Positions 19,960 through 30,161 are shown, counted from the stretch's first letter. The stretch is 64,000 bases of DNA from Sepioteuthis lessoniana (GCA_963585895.1 OY757947.1:32022140-32086139); one strand, 5' to 3'. The notes: generated by a model not told the origin, from the letters alone. A program made the numbers and translations.

Positions 19960-20700
19960 TTTCTTTGTTGGGATGGGGCGTAGAATACACCGACTGCAGA
20001 GAAGTAATACCCCCAACGAGTATCCTGGATATATGACACTAAACTATCTAGCCCAGTCGGTTGGGGCTGTAGAATATACCGACTGCATCTCTGCAGAGGA
20101 GTAAGACCCCTCAACGTGTGTCCTGGATATATGACTCTAAACGATCTAGCTCTTTTGGCTGGGGCTGTAGAATACACCAAATGAATCTCTGCAAAGGGAT
20201 AAGGTCTTACTTCCAAGGAGTTTCCTTTATATGACACTAAACTATCTAATGGCATGGCTTCAGTTAGGCCGGAGCTTTAGGATATGGAGAGTACCCCTTC
20301 ATTGCCATTACTCACATGTCAACCCTGGCTTGGAATGGTAGCACCTGATAGAGTCCTATCTATGGGTCAAATAGAACTGTTTGATATTTGAAATGTAAGC
20401 AAACAAATGACTTAAGCTAAATTGAATTGTTTGAAATAGAAATGTTTGATCATTTCATCGTGTGTAAACAAATTTAATTGAATTGTTAGAGATACATGGC
20501 AATGCTTGGAACCATTTAATTTGTTGACTTATGCTAAATTGAATTGATAGAAATAGAAGTATTTGATCATTTAACTGTGTGTATCAAGAAACTGTGTTTA
20601 CAAATCATATATTTAATATATATGTAAAAACAACGTTCGGCATTAAATAACCAACCATCGTTGATGTGTCATATAACCAAACTAAACAAAACCAATCTTT
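19960..20700 (+). mobile_element. REP-H copy with triplicated head start
   Basis: The first part of the head (GGGGCTGTAGAATACACCGA...CTGCAGAGG..TAAGACCCC...ATGACACTAAAC) occurs three times, near 19978, 20063 and 20160. The rest of the head, modules (TGAATTGTTTGAAATAGAA) and the tail (GGCATTAAATAACC...GTTGATG) then follow to about 20700 with AAACTAAACAAAACC. Confidence 0.88.
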
Positions 20701-20990
20701 CTGTGTCAACTAAAAAACCTGGCTAGAAGTTGAGGAGACCTTGGAGGAATTGCATTGTCTGATGAGTGGATTTTTAAAGAAAAATGATTTATTTGTGAAG
20801 CTACAACTGAGATTCCGCGTTTCGTTTCATTGATTGAGAACGTCACAATTAATTACTTCTTGCTATTCGATCGCTAATTAACAACATTTAACTGCAGGAT
20901 AAAATTGAAATTGCAATTGAAAAAATATTAGAATTTTGCTCAAATTGGATTTATTGGTTATATTATAGTCTTTCACTGACATATACTAAG
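20701..20990. other. unassigned interval
   Basis: I see no repeat family or open frame of note. Confidence 0.4.
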
Positions 20991-21278
20991 AGGCGGTAAG
21001 TGAGAGTGCAAGAGACAGAAGAGGGAGAAGGGAGAAAAGACACAGAGAGCGAAGGGAGAATCAGATGCCTCTTAGAGAGGGAGAAAAAGAGAGAGAAGGT
21101 GGAGAGAGAAAGACAGCAAGAGGGGGGCAGGAGATAGGGGAGGGATAAAGAACTACAAAATGTATACGTAGAGAAAGGAGGAAAAAAGAGTTACATTTCA
21201 GAGGCAGAGAGAGCGGGGAGGAGAGGGAAAAGATAAGCCATATACACGAACAGAAGGAAGAGGGAAAAATAGATATAT

Positions 21279-21316
<38 letters not shown>

Positions 21317-21499
21317 GGAGAGAGAAAGACAGCGAGGGAGAGCAGGAGGAAGGGGAGGGATAAAGAAATACACAATGTATACACAGAGAAAGGAGGAAAA
21401 AAGAGTTACATCTCAGAGGCAGAGAGAGGGGAGAGAAGAGGGAAAAGATAAGCCATATACACGAACAGAAGGAAGAGGGAAAATAGATATATCACACAA

Positions 21500-21530
<31 letters not shown>

Positions 21531-21713
21531 AGGACGAGAGAGAAAGACAGTGAGAGGGAGGCAGGAGGAAGAGGAAGGAGAAAGAAATACACAACGTATA
21601 CACAGTGAAAGGAGGAAAAAAGAGATACATCTCAGAGGCAGAGAGAATGGGTGGAGGAGAGGGGAAGATAAGCCACATACACAAATAGAAGGAAGAGGGG
21701 AAAATAGATATAT

Positions 21714-21754
<41 letters not shown>

Positions 21755-21880
21755 AGAAAGAAGAAGAAAAAAGAGAAATACCAAACACGAACACATAGGA
21801 GAGAGGACGAGGAAGAAAAAAATACGCAAGAGAGAACGAGAGAGAGAGTGAGAGAGAGAAAGAGAGAGAGAGAGGATGGA
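20991..21880. repeat. purine-strand block with about 210-225-bp tandem units
   Basis: For almost 900 bp the plus strand is strongly purine-biased (AGAGAG, GGAGGAAAAAAGAG). Units containing GGAGAGAGAAAGACAGC, GGAGGAAAAAAGAGTTACAT, GATAAGCCATATACACGAAC and ATAGATATATCACAGAGAG recur, with the last motif near 21270, 21485 and 21705. Long open frames on both strands come from the AG repeat and are not genes. Confidence 0.9.
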
Positions 21881-21884
21881 GACA

Positions 21885-21885
<1 letters not shown>

Positions 21886-21928
<43 letters not shown>

Positions 21929-21930
21929 CA
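21886..21930. repeat. (TA)n tract
   Basis: A TA run with TGTATATACATACG at its end, between the purine block and a SINE-1. Confidence 0.9.
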
Positions 21931-21960
21931 TACGTACTCAAATACACACACATATATGTT

Positions 21961-22226
21961 GTCATGGATATAATTTTAGGAAATGGACTGGACAGCTTGA
22001 GTTCAAACCCTGGATGAAACTGTCAGCATTTCACATAACGCAAATCCCCCTAGGAAGGGTATAAATCCAACGACTCTCCCTCCAGCTAAAATAGTAGAGC
22101 CAATTTGTAGAGCCAACTGGGCTTTTAAACCTTGCTACGGCATACGGAAAAGAAGGAAAACTCTGTTAGACTCCGCATAAAAAATGACCTTTTGTCGCAT
22201 CTTGCTCGTGCGGAAGGGTTGGTGTA
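21961..22226 (+). mobile_element. SINE-1, diverged
   Basis: TGTCATGGATATAATTTTAGG stands where the A box was. The B box region is TTGAGTTCAAACCCTGG. The family middle (CTCCCTCCAGCTAAAATAG) and the 3' end (GCTCGTGCGGAAGGGTTGG) follow. Confidence 0.8.
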
Positions 22227-22377
22227 TATATATATACATATATATATCGGTATTCTTCAGTCCAGTAAATCCGGAGTAGGGAACAATTCCGTCAGAACAA
22301 TTAAATTATTCAAAATTCGAATATTTAAATATTCCTGGTAAAGAGCTCAATGTAAATGATATCAGCGAGCAAATATT

Positions 22378-22599
22378 CCTTCAAGAAAAAACAAAATTCG
22401 GTCACATTAGGATTATAAATTTATTTCCATCCTGTTAAGAGCATTGATATGAATCAATAACTCCGAAAAAATTAACAGATCTGAAGAAGCCCTGTTAAAT
22501 CTTTTTCGGAGTTATTGATTCATATGAATGCTCTTAACAGGATGGAAATAAATTTATAATCCTAATGTGACCGAATTTTGTTTTTTCTTGAAGGTATAT
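22378..22599. repeat. near-perfect 93-bp-arm palindrome (PLE-like unit)
   Basis: Left arm 22378-22471 (starts CCTTCAAGAAAAAACAAAAT) and right arm about 22506-22599 (its complement) differ at about one position. The loop holds AACAGATCTGAAGAAGCCC. The arm segment AGGATTATAAATTTATTTCC also occurs at 37822-37841, just upstream of a GIY-YIG endonuclease remnant. A (TA)n tract lies directly downstream at 22596-22616. Confidence 0.9.
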
Positions 22600-22689
22600 A
22601 TATATATATATATATACCATCATGTCATGCTTATTGCTCTGATTCCTTTGGCTCTCTCTCTCTCTCTCTTTCTTGCCATCGATCTTTAT

Positions 22690-23618
22690 CAGCCTTTTAA
22701 GAAGTCCTAGGAGCAGCGCCGACTATCAGCATTGAACTGGTATATGTAAGTTTTTGCTGGTTTGCTAACACTGGTGTGGCAATTTATAGTAGTCCATAAT
22801 AGACCGTTGCTTATTAGGTGGCCCTTTCTTTCTTTGATAGTTCCCAGCATGTCTTCCCAGTCTTAGACAGTTTTTGGACTGGCAGAAAAGTAACCATACA
22901 GCTGAATTCGTTCAAAACGGCACGCGGCATCCTTCTGTAGTTACAATCTATTTTTTTTTCCCTAAGACTTTCGTTAGCGTCTAATTACTGCAGCTATACA
23001 GTAGTATTGACACGGCAACAATTTAGAGGATTTCCGTTTTGTTTCTTCGGAGATCAGATTTCCTTATGGTCAGTGACCTCTCAGCTGTGATCCATGCTTT
23101 GCCTTCGCCTATGTTGACGTCGCTTTCAGCAAATGAGATATTGCTACCGAAATATATGAACTTGTCTACTAATTTCATAGACTTCCCATTCAATGAATAT
23201 ATGGATCCATTTTGTTTCAAGTACATTAACTCTGTTTTATCTACATTCATGTAACGATCACTTCCTCTTGTTACCTGCTCCAGGCCATGCAAGAGAGATT
23301 CGGCTTGAGTGGTATTTATAAGAAGCATTAGGTCATCCGCGTAGTCTGAATCAGTAGTAGTTTCCGAGGGATATTGTTTGCTTCTTTTTTTTTAGTGTGA
23401 AACTATCTTTCTTCGTTTGATCTATTAATGTTCGTAGTTTGTGAACTAAACAGATTTTGGATAGAAATGGCGTTAATGTATTTCCTAGAAAGACTCCAGC
23501 AAGAATGTCTAAGTTGTCCGTGTAAGCATCAGGTGAGCGGATAATGACCTCTGTGGACTTATACAACATCTTTACAGCTTTTCCTTTTGGAAAACTATCC
23601 GCAAGAAGTTCTTCCTTC
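22690..23618 (-). pseudogene. LINE-A-related (RTE-like) RT and downstream, divergent subfamily
   Basis: On the minus strand, from 23618 down, it reads VKMLYKSTEVIIRSPDAYTD, DILAGVFLGNTLTPFLSKIC near 23440-23520 and an intact YADDLMLLIN at about 23317-23346. Then come the thumb-like KTELMYLKQNG...LVDKFIYFGSNIS region (open 23328-23023) and a decayed C-terminal domain to about 22690. Frames are broken in at least three places. The sequence is far from the other LINE-A copies, so it is a separate subfamily. Confidence 0.8.
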
Positions 23619-23751
23619 ACCTTTCCTCACTGAATGTATTTACCCACCCTCCCAAGCAGCATGTGACACAAGTTCAATTTTTTTAATGCAGAGTTTAGCA
23701 GAAAAGAAAAATAGCTCCTTAGAGAAAGTTTTAGCACCCGTTTTATCGCTA

Positions 23752-24305
23752 CCATGGCCTAGTCGGCAGGGGCAGTAGAATATACTAACCGCTACTCTGC
23801 TGAGGTTTAAGACACCTCCAAAGAATGTCCTGTTTATGACACAAAACAATCTGTGGTGAGGACCCAGTAATGCAGGAGCTTTGGGGGGATGTCATCGGTC
23901 CCAGGTCCCCTCTGGCTCAAAATGGTGGCACCTGATAGGGTCATATCTATGGGTCAAATAGAACTAAACTATGTGTTCATGCTAAACTGAATTGTTTGAA
24001 ATAGAACAATTTTTAACATTGAAATTGCGTACTTATGCCATAGTGAATTGTTTGAAATAGAACTGTTTTTACAATTAAGTGTGTAAATAAATGTCTGATG
24101 TTTAATTGAATTATTAGTGATAAATAACACAACTTGGAATCATTTAACTTTGTTGAGTAGACAGAATAGCTTGAAATAGAAATGTTTTGGGCATTTAAAC
24201 TGGGTACTTATATTAATCAGAATTGTTTGAAATAGATCGGCTTATATGTATAAAAATGAATTTAACTATGAATAACCTATAAAGGGTGATATGCCATTAA
24301 GTGAT
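23752..24305 (+). mobile_element. REP-H copy, complete
   Basis: The head runs from CTAGTCGGCAGGGGCAGTAG to CTATGGGTCAAATAGAAC, then modules (CTGAATTGTTTGAAATAGAA), then tail (ATGAATAACCTATAAAGGGTGATATGCC) at 24265-24300. Confidence 0.85.
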
Positions 24306-24434
24306 TTTGAAGCACGAGAACCGAGAAGAATCCCTACGACTCCGATTGTGGCATTGACAGAGATTTTCCAAACATATGCCGACACAACAGTCCTTCCATT
24401 ACGAGATTCATTGTATTTTAGATAAAGTTTGCTG

Positions 24435-24515
24435 TGGTTATATATATAGTTCGAAGCTGGGATCGAAACCCAGTTGACTCAAACGCCAATCAGCCACGAG
24501 GAAACTAGTGCAAGC
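24435..24515 (-). mobile_element. tRNA-like fragment (SINE head)
   Basis: On the minus strand there is a tRNA-like pair of boxes: CGTGGCTGATTGGCGTTTG and GGGTTTCGATCCCAGC. There is no clear CCA-end or acceptor stem, so I read it as a SINE head remnant and not a tRNA gene. Confidence 0.4.
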
Positions 24516-24579
24516 GAAGGAAATTTAAACGCTTATGTATCACATTTGTTTTTGCTTACATATATTCACTTAACGGATC

Positions 24580-24712
24580 CATCTTGACCATCATCAGGGA
24601 AGGCGTATATTGCACCAGCGATACGACTTTTGCAAGAACATTACTTGGTAAGAATCGTATCACTTTTGCAATATACGCCCCCACCTCCGATGAAGGCCCA
24701 AAATGGGTCCGA
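24580..24712 (+). repeat. palindrome with hammerhead-like motif
   Basis: The arms are inverted: GGCGTATATTGCACC at 24602-24616 against TTTTGCAATATACGCC at 24664-24679, with outer CATCATCAGG against CTCCGATGAAG. The right side reads CCGATGAAGGCCC, AAAATGGG, TCCGAAGAAC, TTGGGAACCAATT, a degraded version of the CTGATGA/GAAA module at 29645 and 62975. Confidence 0.6.
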
Positions 24713-25608
24713 AGAACTTGGGAACCAATTGATTACCGATGGTTTATTAGCCATTTCCGGCCAGATATCATAACATCCATACGGCAACTCAAAAGGATCA
24801 AAAAACATTTGTAGACAAAAGATGTCAATACTGTTTAATCAAATATAAATATATATAATTCACCAAGGTAGTTATTTGTATATGCATATGATGTCTATAT
24901 TCGTTTAGGTTGCAGAAGCAGTGAGCTCAGAGTGCTGGTTTATTTTGTTTTGATTTCTAACCTTAAAAGATACAAAGTCGAAAGTCTTCTAGTCTCTAAG
25001 TTCGAGTTGGATTCAGTAGCTGATTTTTTTTAATACTGAGTTCCAAGCAACTACTTCAGCAAAATGGTCCCCTTATTGACATGCAAGAAGGGCGATGTGA
25101 GTTATACATATGCTTTACATCTGAGAGGAGTTAATCTTTCCTTGGTTACGTTTTTTCTCACATCAATAGCTGATACTGCAGTAGATGAATTGTAGTAGTT
25201 TCCTCACTGAACTATTTGATCCTGTCCGTTGATTTATGAGGCTTCTCAGCAGCGCGCACTTGAACCGTTTTTGGATTAATCTATTTTACTTCACATTCAG
25301 CATGCTGCATCACATGGTCAATTTTGCAGGTATTGTAGATTTGGCTATACGATCTTTTAAATGTATGAAATGATATTTTGTATGAGTGTACATGCGTAAA
25401 TGAGATGATCTACCTATCTATCTATCTATCTCAATTAATATCTATTTCTATCTCAGTCTATTAATATCAATCTGTCTATCTAGTTAGCTTGTTCGTATAA
25501 ATAAGCCAAATTATTATATACACCGCATAATATAGTGGTGTCTATCTGAATTTATATTGGGAATGAAATCGAGACATAAAGGAAAATGTATATTGCAAAT
25601 GTACAGAT
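24713..25608. other. unassigned interval
   Basis: This holds only small features: a short (TA)n near 24845 and (TCTA)n at 25408-25432. No gene seen. Confidence 0.45.
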
Positions 25609-25854
25609 TGTCTCAAAATAGATGCAACCCATTAATATGATGATGATTTATCACTGAGATAAGCACAATGGCAGTCATTTAGAACATGTCCTGTAAAAAA
25701 TGCATCTTTGACCTACAGACATCAAATCAATGTTTTTTTTTAAATTATTATTAAATCCGCTTCCTGAACATGCCATCGTTTTTTTTTTTAAGTTTCCTGT
25801 CTAAGTATCAAATTATTATCATCATATTAACGGATTGAATCTATTTTGAGACAG
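25609..25854. mobile_element. MITE-like element with about 42-bp terminal inverted repeats
   Basis: The left end TGTCTCAAAATAGATGCAAC...TTAATATGATGATGATTT and the complement of the right end TGTCTCAAAATAGATTCAAT...TTAATATGATGATAATTT match over roughly 42 bp with few differences. The interior has poly-T runs and no coding frame. Ends and size (246 bp) fit a miniature inverted-repeat transposable element; the superfamily is uncertain. Confidence 0.75.
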
Positions 25855-26230
25855 TTTTGATTGATTTTGTCTCCAAATAAGTAGTGGTTCAAAATATTTT
25901 TCCTCTCTTGTCCAAGTCATTGTGATCAAGAATTAATAGTTGTTATAGGGTACTCTTTCTGAATCTGAAACAAAAAAGGACATGATATTATTATTAGTAG
26001 AGTTATTAGCAGTCACATAAGTCCCATGTATATTGAGACTCCCTACATGTCTATAAAAGTAGTCACATGGGTCCTTTGTATATTGAGAATGAAATCGGGA
26101 ATAGGAATATATCTCTTGTTCAAAGAATGTTTGAATCAGAGATATATTGATATTCTCTGTACTAACTCACAAGAGCACACAATAACATTCATAGCTAGAT
26201 TAATATATAGTCTTATTCTACACTCACATG

Positions 26231-26240
<10 letters not shown>
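25855..26240. other. unassigned interval
   Basis: A short direct repeat around CATGGGTCCTTTGTATATTGAGA / CATAAGTCCCATGTATATTGAGA, read in pieces at 26014 and 26065, is the only structure noted. Confidence 0.4.
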
Positions 26241-26264
<24 letters not shown>

Positions 26265-26265
<1 letters not shown>

Positions 26266-26527
26266 CACTCGCTCCTCGAAAGTTGGATGCAACACAAGGT
26301 CAATTTTTCAGCGGAGTTTGACATGTTTGAACTTCGAGGTTTCCTTCTCTTCGACTGGTTGCCAACCCGATTCGGCTGTACTATTTACTCTTGACTAGAA
26401 ATGGAATAGTCAGATTCATAACTTATATAAGAGCATTAGCACGATGAGAAATGCAAACACCCTTGTCCAAGATTTGAAGTCGGGTCACCGTGTCTATTTC
26501 CAACGACGTTATCCATTACACCAAGAG
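26265..26527 (-). mobile_element. SINE-1, minus strand, diverged
   Basis: The complement of the family 3' end (GCAACACAAGGTCAATTTTTCAGCGG, here split by spacing) begins near 26288. The middle follows, then the B and A boxes as complements (AGATTTGAAGTCGGGTCACC, TTATCCATTACACC). A (TA)n tract at 26243-26265 abuts its 3' side. Confidence 0.75.
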
Positions 26528-26904
26528 CATATGCGTGTGCATGGGTGTGTGTGTGTGTGTGTGTGTGTGCATGTGTGTATGTATGAGTGTATGTATGTGT
26601 GTGTGTGTGTGTGTGTGTAAAACAATCCGAATGTAAAAATGAATATAGATATTTTCTCTTTTGTATATGCCATTGACTCCGTCCAACTTATGATAATTAA
26701 GTCAATACTTTATTGTTAACTGTTTCAACTGAAACAATATATCCGAATTGAAATTGGAAATGGAATTTTTTAAAAAATAATAAAAACGTTATCACGTTCT
26801 TCAACGTTATCACATTTCCAATTGTTTCTGAGTTGAACTCATTATTTTTTGTGTCCGAAAATCTTAAAATAACGTTTATACGGGGTGGGGATATTGCATC
26901 TATT
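26528..26904. repeat. (TG)n tract and unassigned flank
   Basis: TG/TGTATG repeats at 26533-26618. The remainder to 26904 is AT-rich and unassigned. Confidence 0.7.
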
Positions 26905-27655
26905 TAACTGCTATATCGACTGGAGCTGTAGAATAGACAGACAGCACATCTAAAGAGGAGTAAGATCCTACGAGGCTCTATTAGTTGGCCTTGGATGGCG
27001 GTCCGTAAAGATTAAGGCCGGGATCCTGGTAGGTCAGTATTCTATGAACCGGAAGCCAAAGTGATTTCGTGACCAGCAGCATTCCACTTTGGCCCTTACT
27101 GGGTCAGACAAGTGGTCAGAGAAGTTCGATCTCGTGCTTCGACCGTATTTTTCACACTGATCTTGTTATAAACAAACATCGAACCTTTTTTTATCTTAAT
27201 GTTGCAAGAAGATAGTGGTTTAGGGTCAATCGCTTTGAGAAAACTAAGACTTTGAATTTCCTAACGGTGATGCTACAGTCTTAGATTTTCAGGAATGCGT
27301 AGTAAACTTACATTATTATTAAAGTCAGGTCAATTTCAGCTCTGAGTGGTAGTACCAGGAACGAATCCATCTCGGGTCAAATAGAACAATTCAATCTTTT
27401 TACCCAGAATTAGTATTATAAGTTATTTGAAACCAGTGAATTGTGTGCAAATACTTCGTGTTAGATAGGTGTACTTGATAAATAGAATTATCAATGTTAA
27501 ATAGCAATACTTGAAACCATTTAAACTGTGTGTATACAAATGATTATTATAAAATTGAATTATTAGTGATTTATAGGAATACTTGAAATCATTTTACTGT
27601 ATGCAGAAGAGCACTTTAAAAATAAAGTCATCAACAATCTATTTGCTTACAGATC
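26905..27655 (+). mobile_element. REP-H copy with internal foreign segment
   Basis: The head begins near CGACTGGAGCTGTAGAATAG. From about 26985 to 27310 the sequence is unlike the head. The family resumes at GTGGTAGTACCAGGAACGA and GGTCAAATAGAACAATTC, then modules to about 27655. Confidence 0.6.
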
Positions 27656-27666
27656 ATATTTTTCTT

Positions 27667-27703
<37 letters not shown>

Positions 27704-27723
27704 GAGTGTGTGTGTGTGTATGT

Positions 27724-27984
27724 ACCAACCCCTGCACCCGGGTAGGATGGGACACTAGGTCAATTTTTAAGCGAAGGTTAACAGGTTATAATTCAGAGTC
27801 TTCCTTCTCCTAGACTGATTGCCTAACCAAGGCTAGCGAACTCAGTCTGCCCTACTATTTACCCATAGCTGGAGGGAGAATAAATGGATTCATACCTTTT
27901 CCAAAGATATTCGTTCTTTACGAAATGCAATAACCTTCATCCAGGATTTGAACTCGCGTCGCTGTGTTCATTTCCGACAATGAT
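27724..27984 (-). mobile_element. SINE-1, minus strand, cut at A box
   Basis: The family 3' end complement (ACCAACCCCTGCACCCGGG) through the B-box complement (GGATTTGAACTCGCG) is present. The A-box end is missing where a LINE-A (GAT)n tail begins at 27985, so the LINE truncated or interrupted the SINE. Confidence 0.82.
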
Positions 27985-28975
27985 ATATATCATCATCATC
28001 ATCATGTCGCGCTGGTAGCACGGATATCCCTAACCCTCTCTCGCCACTTTTCCCTATCATTCATCGTCCTAGGTAGGTCTTCAGGACAACATCCCGTATC
28101 CTCACATAGCTGCCGAATGTATGTTCGTGCTGGTCGTCCTGCTTTTGCACGGCCATGTGTGGGGGTCCATAAGAGTACATCTCTTATGAGTTCGTCCCTG
28201 CTTCTCCAGCAGTGTCCTGCATGTCTGGTTCGTCTAACTTGAATAGTTTTCGTGATAGGGGGCAGGTGGCCGCACAGTTGGTGTCTTGTGGGGTGTTGCC
28301 GCCAGGACTTGTTCAAGATTGCACGCAGCATTCTTGTGTAATTGCCGTCTAGCTTCTTTTCCAGCCGTTTTGTTAGCGTCCATGTAATGCAGCCATATAG
28401 CAGTATCGATGTGACCGCTGCCTGGAAGAAACTGCGTTTCATTTTATCGGTTAGGTCTGATTTCCATATAATCGATAGCCTATTGATAGCTGTCCATGCT
28501 TTCGTTATCCTCGTTTCGATGTCCTTTTCGGTTTTTGAGACGCTGCTTCCTAGGTAAGTGAATTTGTCTACTAGTTTAAGAGGAGTTCCTTCTAGAGTGG
28601 AGATGTCCCCCGTTTGATTATAGCACATATATTCAGTTTTGTGTGCATTAACATGCGGCTGCTCGTTCCAAACTATGCAGTAGTGTTTCGGCTTGGTTGG
28701 GTGTATTTGCCAGTATCGCTAAGTCATCGGCGTAGTCGGCGTCGGTAATTGTTTTTGCGGGGTACCTTCTGCTTCTTTTCTTCGTCAACTCGAAGCCATT
28801 CTCTCTGATTTTGTCAATCGATGTTCTAAGTACGTAGTCTAGACAAATGATAAAGAGGTACGGAGCCAGCGTGTCCCCTTGTAGTACTCCTTCTACAATG
28901 TCGAAGTATTCTATGTCTCCATCTGGTGATTGTACTTTTACTTTGGTGTTTCTATAGAGAATCGTTATTGCTGCT
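27985..28975 (-). pseudogene. LINE-A (RTE-like), RT palm to 3' end
   Basis: On the minus strand it starts near AAITILYRNTKVKVQSPDGD and reads GVLQGDTLAP (about 28861-28890), then DYADDLAIL (about 28711-28740), the catalytic YADD. After a frameshift at about 28650-28660 the last 208 codons (28628-28002) are open. They cover LVDKFTYLGSSVS, the KMKRSFFQAAVTSILLYGC helix-strand block and the RRTRHAGHCWRSRDEL...GRPARTYIRQ C-terminal domain. The (GAT)n tail lies at 27988-28003. This is one of the two best LINE-A copies here. It is 5' truncated and frameshifted. Confidence 0.92.
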
Positions 28976-29060
28976 ACGGTTTCTTATTTGGCATTAAATA
29001 CCCCATTGACCATGAAACATTAACCAGCCAACCAACCAACCTACCAACCAGAATCTATTC
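28976..29060 (+). mobile_element. SINE-3/REP-H tail fragment
   Basis: GGCATTAAATACCCCATTGACC and then repeats of AACC (CCAACCAACCTACCAACC). This is the shared tail without its head. Confidence 0.55.
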
Positions 29061-29233
29061 AGAACGAATTCATTTTAAGTCAAAGTTTCGCCTGCAAGAC
29101 ACAATTTTCAATTTTTAACCGAAGCATATCTATATTTTGTTTTTCTAATATACATATAGCCACACTGAAGAGTTCTGATAGAACGAAACAGTCTGTCTGT
29201 GGATGACAATATATATATATATATATATATATA

Positions 29234-29546
29234 AGCATGCTTGATTAACTAATAAAGAGACAGTCTGTCTATATAATTTTATTAAGGTCTTTCGAGTTTC
29301 CTGATAAGAGTTTTGGTTTCAGGTTGAAAAAAAAACTCTTTCAAAAACTCTTTAAGAACACTCTTTATACATGCAAACAAGCCCGGTGATGGCCTATGAA
29401 AGGTCGGAAACAGCTCGGGATAGTTTTGGTAAATTCATCCACTAATTCCAACCTGAAACAAAGACACTTATCCAGAAACCTGAAAGAATCTTAATAAAAT
29501 TATATAGACAAAATGTGTTTCCATTATTGAACCAAACATGCTTAAA
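29234..29546. repeat. palindrome with about 95-bp arms and a hammerhead-like core
   Basis: Left arm 29234-29328 (AAGCATGCTTGATTAA... CTATATAATTTTATTAA) pairs with right arm about 29448-29546. Between them, 29379-29423 reads GCCCGGTGATGGCC, TATGAAA, GGTCGGAAACAGC, TCGGGATAG, which resembles a degraded hammerhead core. A (TA)n tract is directly to the left at 29211-29232. I infer PLE-type debris by analogy with the palindrome at 22378. Confidence 0.7.
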
Positions 29547-29639
29547 TTAAAGACTGCTGCTCAACCACACACACACACACACATACATACATACATATAA
29601 ACAATATCGACATCTTTTGTCTACACATTTTCGTATTTA

Positions 29640-29690
29640 TACACCCCTGATAATGGTCCAAGATCGGACAGAAAATACTTGGGAACCAAT
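29640..29690 (+). ncRNA. hammerhead-like motif (degenerate)
   Basis: The order is CCTGATAATGGTCC, AAGATC, GGACAGAAAAT, ACTTGGGAACCAATTAATT: a CUGA.A box, a GGUCC/GGACA hairpin, a GAAA box and then a UUGG/CCAA hairpin. The same module occurs at 24680-24712 and 62973-63020. The third box position is A instead of G, so activity is doubtful. Confidence 0.35.
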
Positions 29691-30160
29691 TAATTACACT
29701 GGTTTACAAAGAAATTGAGGCAAGCACAAAAATACCCGTTTTTACCTAATTTGAGGGTGCTGAATTCAAATTTGAAATCCGTTTTTACTCATCACCTAAA
29801 GTTTTTTTAGATATGCATAGTGTGCATTTTGTGTATATACGGTCCATAAAGGCGTATATGAATTCAGGGTTAATTCTAATATTGTGAGACTTATGGCTTA
29901 TTTTTTAGTTATTATGCACTAAATGTAAGTGATAGCATTACATTATATATATATATAGTTATAGTTATACATCAAGACGGATTTTGACAGTTAAGGCAGC
30001 AGGTCTCAATCCACACTCTGGCAGTCATTTGAAGAGGTTGTCTCGCAGGTGGCTCACGAGGTTGGTGTCCCTCAACTATCGAGTTACACATCTTTTGGGT
30101 TACTAAATATAAGTATTACATTTTCAAATGCACATTTAATTTTACTTTGTTATATTTTCA
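29691..30160. other. unassigned interval before an exon-like segment
   Basis: No repeat recognised. A stretch GAGGTTGTCTCGCAGGTGGC near 30036 could be coding, but I cannot support it. Confidence 0.35.
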
Positions 30161-30161
30161 G

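Noticed and set aside
21406-21965. Overlapping open frames of 157 and 181 codons rich in Leu and Ser
   Set aside because: They are the CT strand of the GA-rich tandem block and a TA tract. Low-complexity translation, no domain.
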